A stretch of 34,593 bases of DNA from Gemmatimonadota bacterium (lineage in GTDB: Bacteria > Gemmatimonadota > Gemmatimonadetes > Gemmatimonadales > GWC2-71-9): positions 238,057-272,649 of the forward strand of contig CP070716.1 in assembly GCA_020350425.1 (NCBI GenBank), written 5' to 3'. Below the pieces are notes generated by a model. The model worked only from the letters and a program-made list of their open reading frames with translations. It made no database searches and was not told where the DNA came from. A program made the translations under genes and the position numbers. Shown one piece after another: positions 33,166 to 34,593 of the stretch; the first letter of the stretch is position 1; every line of letters begins with the position of its first letter.

Positions 33166-33585
33166 ATGACCTCTCTCTTCCGTGTGCTCCTGCTGACGGG
33201 CCTCGTCGCCCTGGCGGCCCTGGCCGTCTTCGCCTGCGACGACACCGCGGGCATCTGCGCCTGCACCGAGGAGTTCCGCACCTACCTCGTGGTCGTGGTC
33301 GACGACACCGGCACCCCGGTGGCCGACGTGACCCTGACCCGCACCAACCTCAGAACCGGCCAGGTGTTCGAGCCCAGCTGGCTCGGGATGCCGACCGTGG
33401 GCACCTACCTGGTGGCCGACGACGGAATCCTGGATGAGTTCTCGAGCGAGGGCGACATCGTGCGGGTGACCGGGGAGAAGGACGGCGCCAGCTTCGAGGC
33501 CCACTTCGTGTTTGCCGTGCCCGGGCCGTGCCGCTGCCACGTGGACAAGCTGGCCGGGCCGGATACGGTGCTCATCGGGCCCTGA
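33166..33585 (+). CDS. Small lipoprotein, unknown function
   Basis: The product is 139 residues. A hydrophobic signal (FRVLLLTGLVALAALAV) ends in a lipobox-like VFAC with lipidated C24, followed by Cys-rich ICACTEEF. A beta-rich core shows a peptide-associated carboxypeptidase-regulatory-like pattern (VVVVDDTGTPVADVTLTRTN). The tail has a second Cys pair (PCRCH). Ribosome site weak. No family recognised. A hairpin begins at its stop codon, and tRNA-Pro follows. Confidence 0.72.
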   Translation: MTSLFRVLLLTGLVALAALAVFACDDTAGICACTEEFRTYLVVVVDDTGTPVADVTLTRTNLRTGQVFEPSWLGMPTVGTYLVADDGILDEFSSEGDIVRVTGEKDGASFEAHFVFAVPGPCRCHVDKLAGPDTVLIGP

Positions 33586-33602
33586 GGGCTACCGGCGCCC
33601 TC
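33584..33602 (+). terminator. Hairpin at the lipoprotein stop codon
   Basis: GAGGGC (33584-33589), a 7-base loop, and GCCCTC (33597-33602) form a 6-bp stem overlapping the stop codon and 24 bases before the tRNA. There is no T-tract; this is a weak terminator candidate. Confidence 0.35.
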
Positions 33603-33626
33603 CCGAGCCGGCTAAGTTCTGAGCCT

Positions 33627-33700
33627 CGGGACGTAGCGCAGTCCGGTAGCGCACCTGAATGGGGTTCAGGGGGTCGCGGGTTCAAATCCCGCCGTCCCGA
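33627..33700 (+). tRNA. tRNA-Pro (anticodon GGG)
   Basis: A 74-base cloverleaf: acceptor stem CGGGACG pairs with CGTCCCG at the 3' end (discriminator A), D-stem GCGC/GCGC, anticodon stem CCTGA/TCAGG with loop ATGGGGT, giving anticodon GGG (Pro), and T-stem GCGGG/CCCGC with loop TTCAAAT. C1-G72 is the bacterial tRNA-Pro identity pair. The 3' CCA is not encoded, so it must be added by the nucleotidyltransferase. Confidence 0.97.
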
Positions 33701-33959
33701 CTTTGGAACGCTCGATGGGCCAACGATTTGGCGCGTCGGGCGTTTCTCATTCGCCGCCCAATCGTTCCGGTAGTTGTTCCAGTTTCTCCCGGCAAGATGC
33801 CGTGCTGGAACGCTGAGATGTCGGGATTGACGCTCAAACACCCAGGAAGACTGGCAGGTTGTCGTTATTGCTAGTCTCCGGGTTGGGAACGGGGTTCCCC
33901 GTCTGACTTTGCAGCCGTCCCGTCCGCTCGACACCTTCTCCGGACCACCAGGAGGCGCC
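33701..33959. other. Non-coding stretch after tRNA-Pro, possible remnant
   Basis: No credible gene is seen in these 259 bases. They hold an imperfect inverted repeat (33722-33733 with 33755-33766, 11 of 12 pairs), a 9-base direct repeat TGGAACGCT (33704-33712 and 33806-33814), and a 9-base copy of the tRNA 3' end GCCGTCCCG at 33914-33922. Base composition is less GC-rich than the rest. This suits decayed DNA near a tRNA insertion site, but no integrase or clear attachment site is visible. Confidence 0.4.
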
Positions 33960-34193
33960 GTGGCGCATCCCTGCACGTCCTGTAACTCGCCCGTTCCCGA
34001 TGACGCCGTCTTCTGTCCTTCGTGTGGCGCTCCTACCCCTACGCGGTTGAGCCAGGAGTTCGGGGACGACTTCGAGCCCCGGCTGAAAACCGCACTTCAG
34101 GATCGCTACCGGATCGAGCGGGAACTCGGTCGCGGCAGCATGGCCGTCGTGCATCGTCGGCAAGGGTGGGGTCAAGCTCGTGAGAGTACGTGA
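33960..34193 (+). pseudogene. Truncated zinc-ribbon Ser/Thr protein kinase (N-terminal fragment)
   Basis: GTG 33960 lies 4 bases after AGGAGG. The 77-residue product shows a zinc ribbon with C5, C8, C19 and C22 (CTSCNSPVPDDAVFCPSC) and then the beginning of a kinase domain: DRYRIERELGRGSMAVVH, the glycine loop of bacterial Hanks-type kinases. After about base 34152 the similarity stops abruptly and a stop follows 41 bases later; the Lys, HRD and DFG regions are missing. Kinases of this architecture are normally over 450 residues (compare 22615-24198). It is best read as a gene broken by deletion or insertion, with its ribosome site still intact. Confidence 0.75.
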
Positions 34194-34278
34194 GTCATGA
34201 CAGCCGGTATCCAGGTAGCTCGGATTCAGCAAGGGGATGTGCTGTGCTCGTGTGAGGGCAAGAGAGGGAGGTGATGCT
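34194..34278. other. Intergenic stretch at the kinase breakpoint
   Basis: These 85 bases connect the broken kinase to the last gene. They contain no gene and are less GC-rich than the window. They end in GAGGGAGG, the ribosome site for 34279. Confidence 0.4.
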
Positions 34279-34593
34279 ATGACGAGGAGATTCCCCGGCG
34301 TTTCTGTCTGCGTTTCGATCCTGTTCTTGTCCGTACCGTCCGGTTGTACGACAAGAGGTACCCTGGAGATACCTGAAGGCCTCACGGGAATCTTCGCCTA
34401 TGGCTCCCTGATCTCCCAGGCGACCTTAGAGGGGACACTGGGGCACCAATACGAGAGGTCCAGCTACGAAGTCCATCTCAATGGCTACGAGCGAGAGTGG
34501 TGGTGCGACCCGCACTGGCGCTCGGGCCCCAATCCGCTCTACGCGCATATCCTGCGTGGTACGGATAGCGTTCCCGTCCTTGGACAGGCAAAA
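34279..34593 (+). CDS. Lipoprotein with gamma-glutamylcyclotransferase-like domain (3' end outside window)
   Basis: The frame is open from ATG 34279 to the window edge, 105 codons with no stop. GGGAGG lies 8 bases before the start. A hydrophobic signal (VSVCVSILFLSVPSGC) ends in a lipobox-like SGC with C23. Then the start of a gamma-glutamylcyclotransferase/AIG2-like fold appears: GIFAYGSLISQATLEGTLG with the signature YGSL, and YEVHLNGYEREWW. Known members are cytosolic enzymes acting on gamma-glutamyl peptides or gamma-glutamylamines, so a lipoprotein signal is unusual. The catalytic Glu would lie beyond the window. The codon use looks less GC-rich than neighbours upstream, consistent with transfer. 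Confidence 0.72.
   Translation, partial: MTRRFPGVSVCVSILFLSVPSGCTTRGTLEIPEGLTGIFAYGSLISQATLEGTLGHQYERSSYEVHLNGYEREWWCDPHWRSGPNPLYAHILRGTDSVPVLGQAK

Noticed and set aside
33691..33922. GCCGTCCCG repeat at the tRNA-Pro end and at 33914 as an attL/attR pair
   Set aside because: Only 9 bases match, there is no integrase gene visible and the spacing of about 220 bases is too small for an element.

Overview
The window is high-GC, gene-dense bacterial chromosome from a Gram-negative (diderm) organism. Many exported proteins have signal peptides ending in A-x-A-Q, several outer-membrane beta-barrels end in Phe, and there are zinc-ribbon Ser/Thr kinases, a mitochondrial-type citrate synthase, carboxypeptidase-regulatory/TonB-plug proteins and an ADP-forming acetyl-CoA synthetase. 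This mix is typical of Gemmatimonadota. That assignment is an inference from gene content; no 16S rRNA gene is present.

Layout. 1-3174: C-terminus of catalase-peroxidase KatG, a small outer-membrane barrel, a convergent membrane-anchored Cys-rich ferredoxin, and two small proteins (one membrane, one built of D/E-R-R repeats). 3211-4669 (minus): signal peptidase I behind a YfcH-type epimerase. 4845-8230: a KamA-type radical SAM aminomutase facing an ADP-forming acyl-CoA synthetase across a strong hairpin. 8366-15922: a four-gene operon of a TIGR03546-like membrane protein, a TIGR03545/AsmA-like protein, a 1586-residue acyl-CoA synthetase/kinase-like/GNAT fusion, and a small beta-carbonic-anhydrase-like protein. 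15998-19993: citrate synthase divergent from an exported M14 carboxypeptidase. 20073-25843: TerC, then divergently a lipoprotein / zinc-ribbon kinase with PEGA tail / exported helical protein / barrel operon. 25898-29025: small membrane protein, exported penicillin-acylase-type Ntn hydrolase, four-TM protein. 29167-33585: a barrel, a STAS/SEC14-like plus DinB pair, a plug-only TonB-related protein, an exported aspartoacylase-like hydrolase, and a small lipoprotein. 33627-33700: tRNA-Pro(GGG). 33701-34593: a lower-GC, gene-poor stretch with a kinase gene cut off after its glycine loop and the start of a lipoprotein carrying a gamma-glutamylcyclotransferase-like domain.

Most interesting unit: the 8366-15922 operon. 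It joins a predicted AsmA-type envelope protein and its membrane partner to a very large fusion of an adenylate-forming acyl-CoA synthetase, a middle region with kinase-like motifs, and a GNAT acyltransferase. A plausible but untested reading is an envelope-lipid or protein-acylation module. Also of note are a signal peptidase whose catalytic lysine position reads Arg, a Shine-Dalgarno-sequestering hairpin, several operator-like inverted repeats in divergent intergenic regions, and a tRNA-flanked remnant region.
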